A stretch of DNA of 64,000 nt from Leptasterias polaris (GCA_037783415.1 JAZGTN010000210.1:988804-1052803), one strand, 5' to 3'. Positions 47,801 through 58,160 are shown, numbered from the stretch's first letter. Numbers and translations are program-made. The notes: generated by a model from the letters alone, not told the origin.

Positions 47801-50800
47801 CTGGATCAGCTAATAACAATAGAGCTGTGTGTTCGTTTGCGAACGAAACACAGGGCTGTTCCTTTTATTACTCCACCTTAAAGGTGACGCATGTGACATT
47901 TGATGTGTCATTATAACAGGGTCTCAAATGTCTAATGCATCCAGATTTCAGTTTGATTGGGCATTTAAATCTGTACATATAGACCTCGTAAAACTGCACC
48001 TTTAAGATGACGTCGTGTGACGCTTGATGATGAAATCGTGATGCGACCTCAAATTCTACACGTAATACATCTTGACTCGATTACATACAAAGTTTTAGCT
48101 CGATTGCCATTTTTTCTGTGATGAAGATCTTTCAGAAAATGTATTAATTGTTAAAATCCAATGTGTGGTTCAGGAGTTATGAATTTTTTCAAATATTAGA
48201 TGGATTATCCTCTGGGGTGCAATATAAGTTGTGACACCGTTCGATGCGAAATGTCTCCCTACATGAGCCCACAATAGTCGTAGCCAAAGACGTCAGTGAT
48301 TGATATTATGCTGCGCTCGGTTAACGTTATAGGGCGCCCTCTTAGGGCTTCAAATTGGTAAAATCAAGCCATAAGAGGGGGTGCTATAACGAGTTGTAAC
48401 CAAGCGCGGTACACTAGCCACTATCGATCTCTGACGTATTGGGCCAAGACAAGTACCTTTACAGTAAAAGTACATACATGTGGAGCCCCACGTGCATGTA
48501 GGTTTAGCGTGTGTTATTACGCTTTCGTCATTGCGGGTCAACTTATACTATTATTATTATTATTATTATTATTTATTCGACCAAAACAAACAACAAACCA
48601 AAGTTACAATAGCACAAGAAAGAACATTAACGGAAAAACAGTTATAAAAAAGCAAGTAATAAGGAAAATAAATACAAAATTAGAAAAATAAAATTTAATT
48701 AATAAATAAAATTAAATAAATAAGAAAATAAAAGCAAAAACAAAAAAATATAAAAAAATATATAAAATATATGAGGGCGACTGAGGGCAGAGCATGCAGG
48801 AGGGGAACAAAACCAAATGGAACAAAACCAAATGGGAAATACGTGTGATTTATCATCATTTTTTGACCAGATTTAAAGGTCAAATTGTAGTTATTTTTGT
48901 GCAAAAGTTTGAGCAGGTTTAACGTTCTACATCTTAATACAACAATTAAGCTGACATTTTCAAAAGTTTTAAAGATATGAATAATATAAAATATTATGGA
49001 ATTTTCAGCTTCCGATTTGAACCGGAAGTCAAAGTCAAGGGGTTATATCCTGTTTAGCGTTTAATATCCGATGACATCATCATGACATCATCAAGTGTCT
49101 GTCGTCTTGATATTAAGTTTCAGTTGTTTGATGAGTTTCAATGCTTTATTCAATTTCAATCTTGAGTTATGCTGCAGATAACCCCGAAAAACGTTTTTCT
49201 TTTTGAAAAACACAGAGGCAAAATTTGACCTTCCGGTACGTCCAGAAGAAAAGGTCATAAGAATTTGGTGTTATCTTTTCAAATGATGCCCTATTCTTGA
49301 ACTATCATATCCTCAAATATGAACATCATAGCTTTCAAATTCATATGAGATACAGCAAAAAGCAAATGGTCACTTTTCAACTTTGTAATTCGACACCTGA
49401 TGACGTCATGACAGCTGTGCCGTCTTCATATTGAGGTTCAATTGTATGATGAGTTTCAAGGTTCAATTCAGTTTCAATCTTGAGTTATGCTGTAGAGAAA
49501 AGTTCCGTGGAAGAAGAAGGAGAAGAAACTAGGCTTAAGTTTATGTTTCAAAACAAAAACAGGGTGTTCGGCATTTGTTCAATAAGTCTTTCGTTCAAAT
49601 TTTGATATTACTCTGGTTGTGTTGGAGTAATGTAAGAAGTGGTCGAAAATGTGAAGACATATTTTTGCTGATGGCGCTATTATGATGTATCCAAAGCCTA
49701 TTCTTGTCAGATTTTAAGTTTGAATCTTTTTGGATTTATGCAACAGGATTTCAGCAATTAATAGTTTGTTTTAAAAAACTTGTCACGAGAGGGCGCTGTT
49801 GAAATATTATCATTTCTCTTTCAATTGAAAGGCCGAGGGGTCAAACTGTTTTCATACAAAGAGACCTAATCCTAATTGTATATCATAATAATGTTTTCGT
49901 ATCACAAAACGAGGCCTGGAAATATTTATTTTCACTTCCCCTCAGGTCAAATAGGCCACTGTTCGTGTAATAGTTCAAGGTCAAATGGAGCCACACTCTG
50001 TGTAGCACTGGTGAAGCTGATAAAATGCTTTTCCAATGATGTATCGATTGCAAACATCCAATGTGTGGTTCAGGAGTTCAACTTCAACTTCCGAATTGAA
50101 CAGGAAGTCAAGGTCAAATGGGGTCAGGTTATGTGTAACTTTTGTTGAACTTTTTTTCCACGTGTCCGATGATGTGTAGATTGTAAAAATCAAACATGTG
50201 GTTCATGAGTTTAGATTTTTCACTTTCTAAATTTCAAATTCCGGTTTCAACCGGAAGACAAGGTCAAATAGGGTTACTTTCTGTGTATCGTCTATTCAGT
50301 TTTTAAATACATTTCTGATGATTTGTCTGGTTCAAATACTAAGCTTTGATTTAAAAAAAAATAATTTAATGACGACATCATGACGTCACTTCACATTTCA
50401 TAAGCCATGGTCATTGTCTAACAATACACCAAGTTTCAACTCAGTCAGCTGTTTGCTTTAGTAGATACTACGGCTTCAGAAAATGCACATTTAGGGCTCT
50501 ATTACGTGACACACGATGATGTCATCAAACTGCGACTCCACAAAAAAAATAAGTTGTACTGTACTAAACATGATGCACATGAACAATGTACAGGGACATC
50601 AAACGTAGTAAACTATTCATGGTTTTTGCCTCAATTCGCAAATATTCACGTAAATATTTGCGACTAAGGCTCAAATTGTGAAAATGTACGTAAATATTCA
50701 CAATTCGTACCAAAAAATCGTGAATATTCACGATTCGTACCCCAAAAATCGTGAATATTGACGTAAATATTTAAATGAACAAACACGATTTGTGCCCCGG

Positions 50801-52438
50801 TCGCAAATATTCACTGAAATATTTACGTGAATATTTGCGATTTGTGCACACAATAACAAATATTAACGTATATATTTAAGTAATGTTAGCGATTTGGGGC
50901 TTATAATTATCGTGATATATTTACGTGAATATTTATGTAAATATTCTTGATTTGGCCTCAATCGCTATATTTACGTTAATATACACGTGAAAATTTGAGA
51001 ATTGGGGCAAAAACCAAGAATATTTACGTAAATATCCATGTAAGTATTCATGGTTAATGTCCCTTCAGGGCCACCATAGCCTCCACTGTAGGTGTGCCCT
51101 GTATACATAATTTACGTACAGTACTGTACATGTATGTTAAACTCAAGTACACTGTACCAATGTTTACATGTCAATAGTTTTAACTCGTTGCATGTAATTT
51201 GTCAAACATTTTCAAGTAACATAACACCCTACAAATTGTTCTCTAATCACACTCTGTTTAGTTTGATGCAACAGTCCCTTCCCGTGAAATATGCTAATTA
51301 CATTTACGCATGCGTACATACACTAATCAGTTGTCAAATGCCAAAGAGATGGCACTATAGACCCATTGCACAACGCGCAGAGCGCATACACGCGCGTCTC
51401 CTGTCCGCAATTTTGGGTGTCAAAACGTGCACACAAGGATGGTACACGTGTTTACACGCGCATTGGTGCGTAAACACGTGTACCATCCTTTTGTGCACGT
51501 TTTGACACAAAAAATAGCGGACAGGAGACGCGCGTGTATGCGCGCTGCGAGTTGTGCAATGGGTCTATAAGCAGACGCACAAACGCGTCTGCGTCACGCT
51601 GCCAAACGCCCAATGCTCCATCATTTAGCCAACCAAAATGTTAGTGCGCAAGCACGATGTGCAATTTACATATTTCATGGAAGGGCGGTCTATTCCATGT
51701 GTGGCCTACAGCCATAGGCCTGCTATTATCGTGACGACAGTCCCTTTGAGATTTGTTCCCCTGCGCTTTAAAAAATTGCCACAGGGTTAGTCAATCGTAT
51801 TAAATACCCATACTTCGAACAGAGTTAAACTTGTTTTCTGATCAGATTATCGGTTATTTATTCTCTCTCCAATGAGATAGGGTGTCTTTGGGTCACAGAT
51901 TGATTTAAAATGGGTTAATTGGCAAGACAAGACCGTGAATATCTCATGAGTTGTATTTATATGATTATGAAAAACTTACCGGTGAGTGAACAAGTGAAAA
52001 GGTTTAAATATCCTCTTACATCGCCGTCTGTTGCTCGATCTGCTGTGAGAGGAACACCCAAATGCAAGTAATCTGAAATCTGGCTGGCTTGCATCCCACG
52101 AAGATCCAAAGCTACATAGAATTACAAACAATTGAGAAGGGGCTTATTTACGATAAAACATCCGAAAACCGGTTAAGTTTACTTGAATAGATTTAGTATT
52201 TATAAAGATTTATTAAATTACCACAGGCTTTACGATGAACACAAATATATTTATTTTTATGAGAATGGTAGAATACTAAGTCAAGTCCACCCTAGTAATT
52301 TCCCGAAACCTTACAGCCATCAAAACACTTACCTCTGAGGCAAAGGCACCAGCAAGATAGTGGGCAAAACCACACGAGGATTCCAAAAACAAGAATCAAC
52401 AGCCTTTTCTCCAGAAAGATTCCGCCATTAAAAGACAT
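38832..52438 (-). CDS. Secreted lectin-like protein: signal peptide, three FTP (fucolectin-type) modules, PAN/Apple domain (11 coding exons, 610 aa)
   Basis: Exons in order: 52438-52333, 52111-51980, 45361-45272, 43415-43155, 42970-42833, 42062-41973, 41467-41207, 41026-40895, 40629-40540, 40039-39791, 39115-38832. All ten introns are phase 1 with GT-AG ends; total 1833 nt, 610 aa plus TAG. Residues 1-35 form a hydrophobic leader (RLLILVFGILVWFCPLSC). Each FTP module uses three exons of 44/46/44, 30/30/30 and 87/87/83 codons, with LDLRGMQASQIS, SHPWWKLDL, GRITLVNRGDCC, NAACGLPVTLNQTSI, ARYVSVDD and LCEVIVEEY as landmarks. The last exon is a PAN/Apple domain (SPMQCFLRCKVNNECLSFDY, SGLCKLYD). 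FTP lectins bind fucose with Ca2+; PAN domains bind protein or carbohydrate. The RGDxxxxR-type basic site is kept in modules 1 and 2 but ends in Gln in module 3. The family His at Cys+2 is Leu, Ser and Ile. Sugar binding is therefore uncertain. Confidence 0.93.
43872..44165. repeat. CG-rich simple repeat built on GCGACGCGACGG
   Basis: Units such as GACGCGACGG, GACGACACGACA and GACGGACGACG repeat for about 290 bp, interrupted by a short non-repeat segment near 44065-44105. The Arg/Ser/Thr-rich ORFs on both strands are by-products. It lies in the intron between the third exon of FTP module 1 and the second. Confidence 0.85.
46348..46400. repeat. Perfect 21-bp hairpin, GATAGAGGGCCCTGTA stem
   Basis: The segment 46348-46368 and its exact reverse complement at 46380-46400 are separated by 11 nt. 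The stem contains the palindrome GGGCCC. Confidence 0.9.
46875..46900. repeat. Palindrome ATTCGTTCGCGAACGAA, also near 47824
   Basis: TTCGTTCGCGAACGAA at 46880-46895 and TTCGTTTGCGAACGAA at about 47829-47844 are self-complementary or nearly so, each followed by ACACA and a shared repeat body. They may be ends of one repeat unit about 950 bp apart. Confidence 0.6.
50603..51056. repeat. AT-rich palindromic array built on ATATTCACGTAAATATT
   Basis: About 450 bp of variants of GTGAATATTTACGT in both orientations, spaced by TTCGTACC, TTGTGCCCC and TTGGGGC phrases. Almost every unit is a small inverted repeat of its neighbour. Confidence 0.8.
51273..51691. mobile_element. TA-flanked MITE (family S), copy 1, interrupted by a second MITE
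   Basis: Left end GTCCCTTCCCGTGAAATATG and right end CATATTTCATGGAAGGG are inverted. Homologous to 53163-53381 and 57910-58122 except for a 210-bp insert at 51358-51567. The right tip has a few changes. Confidence 0.75.
51358..51567. mobile_element. Near-palindromic 210-bp MITE with TA target duplication
   Basis: Ends TAGACCCATTGCACAAC and GTTGTGCAATGGGTCTA are perfect inverses, and arms of about 100 bp stay paired to a 7-nt centre (GACAGGAGACGCGCG, CGTTTTGACAC, AAACACGTGTACCATCC). Flanking TA lies at 51356-51357 and 51568-51569. The unoccupied site GCACTAAGCAG is kept in both other copies of the host MITE. Confidence 0.9.
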
Positions 52439-52834
52439 CTTGACAGTTCACCACAGCTTCACATGTATCGGAATTATCACCCACAAAATTGAGAAAGTGA
52501 CGTGTTTCACGCAAACTGAGGGAAAGCTCTGAATGAGTTAATACTGCATGCGTGCTCAACTTGCGAATACACAAAAAGAACGCAGCTTTCAAACTTATGG
52601 GGTTGTTCTCCCTGACACACCGTCGGTTTATGAAGCTGTTAACGCCTGTCGAGACAATCACGCACAGCACACAGCAACCATCGAATACCTTATTTGCATA
52701 ATTATTGAACACGTGCCTTTATTGAACAGGTGCCTTTGTTGCAAAGGTGTGCCTGTGCTTGTAGAAGAAAGCTGACGAAGTTCAACCTGTAAAAACCACT
52801 TCATGCAAGACACAACGGTCTAATTATCTCGTTA
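52439..52834. other. Upstream region of the FTP-PAN gene
   Basis: The 5' UTR runs into non-repetitive sequence. I see no convincing TATA box in the first 120 bp. No exon is supported. Confidence 0.4.
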
Positions 52835-53400
52835 ATTGTTTACACTCCTGTCTTGTAACTATGACAACAAAACGCCTCGAAATGAGTTTTTTGTTAACTT
52901 GCCGTTATAGAGTTCAAAACGTCCTTGGATTATACAAGAGTTTGCGCACACAGTCTGATTAGATACGATATTCATAAGTATGACAAAGATTGGTTGACCT
53001 AAACAATATTTTGTATTTAAATATATTTATTTACTCCAGAGTACAGAAATAATTATTTAGTATTTGAGATTTTCATCTAAAGAGGCTATTGTTGTTACTT
53101 CCCTGCCATTCACCTTTGTGGACCCAGGTTCTAAATTTGGAGCGGAGACTTGCATGAGAATAGACCCTTCCTATGAAATATGCTTATTACATTCACGTAT
53201 GCGTACATACACTATTGGTTGGCAAACACCATAGAGATGTGCACTAAGCAGACGCACAAACGCGTCTGCGTCACGCCACCATCATCCCCCTATAACAAAA
53301 AGGCGTGGATGTTCCATCATTTTGCCTAACCAAACTGTGCGCACGCGTGATGTGCAATTGACATATTTCGTGGGAAGGGTCTATTGGGTTTACCAGCCCC
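52835..53400. repeat. Duplicated intergenic block, copy A
   Basis: Matches 57594-58160 in the same orientation: CTTGTAACTATGACAACAA, AACGTCCTTGGATTATACAA, ATATTCATAAGTATGACAAA, CCTTTGTGGACCC and GGAGACTTGCATGAGAATAG, followed by a family S MITE. Differences are scattered, so the duplication is not recent. Confidence 0.85.
53163..53381. mobile_element. TA-flanked MITE (family S), copy 2, uninterrupted
   Basis: TA, then GACCCTTCCTATGAAATATG, ending in CATATTTCGTGGGAAGGGTC and TA. It carries the empty site GCACTAAGCAGACGCACAAA that is split in copy 1. Confidence 0.75.
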
Positions 53401-53639
53401 TGTCTGATGATTTGGTTTTCTGATTGATTCAGTTACTGTAGCGTGTACACCGTGGGAAAACGTGTATACCTCCTTTATAATGTTGATTTCAAACTTTGTT
53501 CAAAGTTAATAACCTTTCCAAACGTTATAGAGATAGTTTGGCCAACAAAAACCGATAACATTATTATTATCATTATTCTTATTATTTTAATTATTAACAA
53601 AAAGTGTTTTTGGTGTACATGTAGGCTATCAAAGAGTTG

Positions 53640-55680
53640 TTAAACACTCTGCAGTGCTCCTAATTTGTATTGCTGCCGCGATTGGTGAGCACGACCAACA
53701 CATAACCTTCAAGTAAGATAACCCGGTTAACTTCAGCAAAAATACCACAAATAATTCAATACCCTTAATAATCCAATGCTGTTCAATACTATAGAGTATA
53801 CTAGTCGGCAGATTCATCAAAAACGTTTCAATTTTGTTTCACTGAGTAATTGTTTCTTAACTTTGTTGTTAGGATGGAATACTATGAGACAAACAACACA
53901 CTTTTCCCTTTTTTATTGGCCACAAACAGAAACAAAGCCCAAGGATATTTTAAAACCCTTGTAAATTGTTACCGATAAGGTGCTACATTAAAAGGTCTCA
54001 AATTCCAAAAAAAAATATATATATAATTTTAAACCAGTTTTAAAATGTTTGTTTGCTCAGGCGCCTTATAGTACTAAAGGGGGGTTGTCAAATTGGAGTC
54101 GTGCTTGACGAACATTTTCCTAAATGAAAACTTGTATATAATTTCATGCCTTCGTGCCCAATCGTTTACTCGAGGTGTGTGAGACTCAAGAGCAATATCA
54201 TTAAACTGGTACCCTTTACTGTGTCTCAGCCACTTAAGCACGTAGGCTAAAGACCACAAGCGTTGGCCGTCATCGTTGAGGCAAAACAATGGAAACTTGT
54301 ATACGCATGTACGCGCTGAACACAACCCTCAGCCAATTATAACTCTTCATTGACCTCAAGAGGGCGCTCTTTGGCTTCTGACGTCATATGCAAGGGGGTC
54401 TACTGCTTGACTGACTCAGGCAGCATCTTAATTAGCTCGCCCAAAAATATCCGTAACCAGTCTGCACCACTCAGTTTGCATCAAACATGTAGTTCTTTGG
54501 CATGTGGTTTTGGATGGTCTGTGGCGTTAAAAACCATTAATTTTGTTCATGGGCGGATAAGTAAAAACTGTGGGCAAACCTAGTATTTATTACACAGCTA
54601 CTGACCTGTCAATACGGGTTTTAATCAATTAAATGCCTCTTTCAAGAACCTTGACACTGCACCAACAAGTAACAGTAATCTGTATTGTTGCTGTCGTGGT
54701 TGCAAGACAAGATCATCATTTAAAATTCAAGCAAGCTAAAAACAGTCGGTTAACTTGAGCAAAATTACCTGTCAATAATTCAATATTGTTACTACTCCAA
54801 GGTTGTTCGATATTGAAAGGATATGCTAGTCGCTCAATCCAAACAAAAACTTTTCAAATTGTGCTCCATTCTTAAAGGGACACGTTGCCTTCAAATCTCA
54901 CGTTTGGTGTTCCTTATCCTTAACAATAGTTGTTCATGCAATAAAACACCTTTAATGTGTTATAATTATTGAATGGAGATTTAAAAAACCCAACATTGCC
55001 CTCTGACCACCCGACATCTGTCCCGCGAAACGTTGTATTTCCAGTCATAAATACCACCGTCCATGTAGCAAAATGCGCGATGGTAAACCTATCAGATGAA
55101 CACTGGGTATTTTTTTGTTATACCATTCTCTACCTCTCGCGACATGTAGGCCTATGTTCATGTGTGTAAACACCCACACCGTTCACATGTCAAAATGGAT
55201 CGCCACCAAAAAAAAGACTAAGACGCATCCAAAAAGAAGAAACCTCGTCAATCAGGGTAAGACAACCGAGAGAAACGGCCGGTGTTGTTTATACCCAATG
55301 TTTATTGTGGACAGGAGGAGATGACTAAAACACGGCACATCATAGCATCACTCTGATTAGCAATAGTTTAGCATGTGGTTGCGAGTACGTACTACGACTG
55401 GAAATAAGACTAGCGGAATACGTCGGCCATATAGTGGAGTCTTGACTCCACAAAATGGCGGAGCGTTTTGTGTCACGAAATTTAACAAAATCCAAACATT
55501 TCTAAGGCATAGCTGTGTGGATAATTTTATTCTACTTTTAAAACATCTTACCAACCGTGTTCATTTTCATATCAAACACTTTTCATAACCCAAAGCGCCC
55601 AATCCGAAGGCAACGTGTACCTTTAATTTTGTTTCACTGGGTATTGGTCTCGTGCCTGTGTTGTTTGGCTGGTAAAAATT
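53640..55680. repeat. Tandem-like duplicated blocks, the second split by a MITE
   Basis: 53640-53880 matches 54650-54875 plus 55627-55680: TGTATTGCTGCCG, CGGTTAACTTCAGCAAAA, AATAATTCAATA and AATTTTGTTTCACTGAGTA occur in both with moderate divergence. The second copy is interrupted by the 54876-55622 element. No exon is supported between 53.4 and 56 kb. Confidence 0.7.
54876..55622. mobile_element. TTAA-flanked MITE, 747 bp
   Basis: TTAA at 54872-54875 and 55623-55626 flank ends AGGGACACGTTGCC and GGCAACGTGTACCT (inverted). The related block at 53830 reads through without it, which supports the boundaries. No intact ORF with family motifs. TTAA plus short TIRs suggests mobilisation by a piggyBac-type enzyme, but its ends differ from the CCCTATCA ends of the resident piggyBac. 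Confidence 0.8.
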
Positions 55681-56094
55681 GTTCATTTAGAGTAAAAACA
55701 ATACTTTCGTTTTACTTAATCGTTTTTAATTAAGGGGGCAAGACAAAAATGGTCTCATATTGTCTTGCAATGTTTCTGTTTGTTTCAAGCGCCTTGAGTA
55801 CCCTTTTTGGTAGATATACGTGCGCCGTATAAGACTAAGACTATTTTCATTATCCAGGTAAAATTCCGGCTTTGAAAAAAACATAGTGTCAAATAAGCCT
55901 TGCTCAAGGCGGTCGAAGTTTTCACTCCGAAAAAGACGCCGTAAAACCAACCCGTAGCTGTACACTACTGTGCGTAATATGACTGTGTATCACACAGCGC
56001 AGACGACGCCCTGTGCGCAGGTCATCCGCACTCATTACTGTTCGCATGCGGAAGCCGCCAGGTCTGTAACTTATGTCCTAAATACGCTTATAAC

Positions 56095-56760
56095 AAATTA
56101 ACAATTGACCCACCTCCATGGTGCGACTGAACGGCCGAGTGCGAACTGATGATCTCGGATGCGGATAGCCGTTGACTACAACAACGATGAGTTATCGAAC
56201 TTTTCGGCGTTCCTGCCATGAAATCATCAATTCGGACTCGGCCGTTCAGTCGCACCGTGGAGGTGGGCCGATTGTTAATTCGTTTTAACGAATTAGTAAT
56301 CCGTTTAAACGAATTAGTAATTCGTTATAACGAATTAACAATTGGCCCATCTCCATGATGCGACGTATTGTACGGCCGTGTCCGAATTGATGACTTCGGT
56401 AGTGGCTATGTGGATATGGCCGGAACGACGGTCGGGCACTGCCGCACAGTCACACCATGGAGGTGGGCCAATTGTTAATTCATTATAACGGATTATTAAT
56501 TCGTTCAAACGAATTAACAATTGGCCCACCTCCATGGTGCGACTGTGCGGCCGAGTCCGAATTGATGATTTCGGCAGTGGTTATAATATGGCAGGAACGC
56601 CGCATCCGAACTCGGGCGTACTAACGAATTATTAATTCGTTTTAACGGATTAATAATTCGTTATTATTAAGATAACGGATTCTAATTCGTTATAACGGAT
56701 TATTAATTCGTTCAAACGAATTATTAATTCGTTATAACGAATTAGTTCCCGCTGATAATA
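56095..56760. repeat. Array of foldback units and AATTCGTTATAACGAATT palindromes
   Basis: Units starting AATTAACAATTGGCCCACCT and reading TCCATGGTGCGACTG, CGGCCGAGTCCGAATTGATG occur in alternating orientation at about 56098, 56270 (reversed), 56330, 56470 (reversed) and 56512. They are linked by repeated TTCGTTATAACGAATTA or TTCGTTTAAACGAATTA palindromes that continue alone to 56750. Confidence 0.8.
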
Positions 56761-57039
56761 TAGACTTCATGGCACGATTGGGCTTTCGTAGGATACAATG
56801 ATTTCATGGGATAAACCGTGCAGTGACGTAAGCTTTCCACTTCTGTGTTATTATTGGCCTGCTAAAAAGTGACGTATTTTGTCAGCTACCCAAGCAGCTG
56901 TTCGATCGTCTGCTGCATGCTGTGTGTGCAATAATGTTTGTATGAGTAGACTACAAATCTCTGCCGTGTGAATGAATGCGAGGTCAAAGGTACATCCGAC
57001 AGGATCCCACCGAGCGCTCAGGGCTGGTATCTGGCGTTA

Positions 57040-57215
57040 CGTCAGATGTTCAGGCTACGCACAGCTCTACACCATTGATAGGTCTTCACTGACCTCAGTG
57101 AGGGCGCTGTTTTGGGATTCTGGTGATATGCAAGGGGTGTATTGGTTGACTGACTCAAGGCAATCCCTCAGCTTGCTTTAATATCTAAGGATAGTCTGCA
57201 TCACTCAGCTTGCAT
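57040..57215. repeat. Intergenic repeat also present at 54330-54510
   Basis: CTTCACTGACCTCAGTGAGGGCGCT, in short pieces GACCTCA and GAGGGCGCT, ATATGCAAGGGG, TTGACTGACTCA and CTGCATCACTCAGCTTGCAT match 54330-54510. A weaker reversed match lies near 19210. Non-coding. Confidence 0.6.
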
Positions 57216-57593
57216 TAAAGGGACACACCGGTTAACTGTTAACGTATTTGTGATGTAGCTTCATAGATAATTATATCCAGATGGTTTTAATATTTTTAAA
57301 TACAAAAATATCACGTAATTAACGGGAAATGATCTAAAAAAACAAAAACGTGCAAAGGTCAGCGTATACGCTTTACCAGCCGTTGCAAGTGTCAAATTTA
57401 CGGGATATTTGCTGCCCATGTTGCAAGTAGACTGGTGCTCTGTTTATGTAAATGTTTTACTATGGCAAGGCATGAAGATCCAGTCTACGTAATCCATCCA
57501 GCTTGTTGCGTGGTTGTCATGGGTAACGGGCAAATGACGTAACGCAAGCCGAACGAAAATTAGCCCAGCAATCGACTGGTGACCAGCGATAAG

Positions 57594-58160
57594 TGTTTAC
57601 ATCCTGTCTTGTAACTATGACAACAACGCAATGAAGAGTTTTTTGTTAACTTGCCGGTATAGAGTTCAAAACGTCCTTGGATTATACAAGATTTTGCGCA
57701 CAAAATTTGATTAAATATATTCATAAGTATGACAAAGACTTGTTTTACCTAAACGTATTTTGTACTAAAATAGATTGATTTCTACTCCAGAATACAAATA
57801 TATTTAGTGTTTGAGACTTTCATCCAAAGAGGCTTACTTGGTTCCTTCCGTGCCCTTGACCTTTGTGGACCCTGGTTCTAAATTTGAAGCGGAGACTTGC
57901 ATGAGAATAGACCCTTTCTATGAGATTTGCTAATTACATTCACGCATGCGTACAGACACAATTGGTTGACAAACGCCATAGAGATGTGCACTAAGCAGAC
58001 GCACAAAATGCGTCACGACACCATCAGCCCCATACAAAAAGGCGTGATGTTCCATCATTTTGCCAACCAAAGTGTTAGCGCTCACGCGTGATGTACAATT
58101 GACATTTTTTGAGGGAAGGGTCTATTTGGTTTACCAGCCCCTGTCTGATGATTTGGTTTT
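57594..58160. repeat. Duplicated intergenic block, copy B
   Basis: Same content and order as 52835-53400, including its own family S MITE (57910-58122, TA at 57908-57909 and 58123-58124). It lies in the same orientation 4.76 kb away. Confidence 0.85.

Larger units (their letters stand above)
45914..50270. repeat. Dispersed repeat family with paired GGAAGT half-sites and AAGGTCA
   Basis: Seven copies (about 45914, 46042, 47425, 49008, 49228, 50090, 50240) share a short inverted pair TTCCGG(N)CCGGAA or a near variant, followed within a few bases by AAAGGTCA or AAGGTCAAA. Two blocks (47425-47570 and 49228-49375) match over about 140 bp. Between them lie TGACGTCA or GACATCATCA words and GCACCTTTAAGGTGACGTCA units. 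An eighth copy is at 32357 and a ninth, reversed, at about 62886. No coding potential is visible. Confidence 0.7.
45362..51979. other. 6.6-kb intron of the FTP-PAN gene, filled with dispersed repeats
   Basis: This is the longest intron of the lectin gene. Its contents include the hairpin at 46348-46400, the GGAAGT/AAGGTCA repeat family (45914-50270), the TTCGCGAA palindromes at about 46880 and 47824, the ATATTTACGT array at 50603-51056 and the nested TA-flanked MITEs at 51273-51691. I saw no further FTP exon in it. Confidence 0.6.

Noticed and set aside
51092..51505. 137-aa plus-strand ORF
   Set aside because: It runs through the nested MITEs and shares no motif with any family I know.
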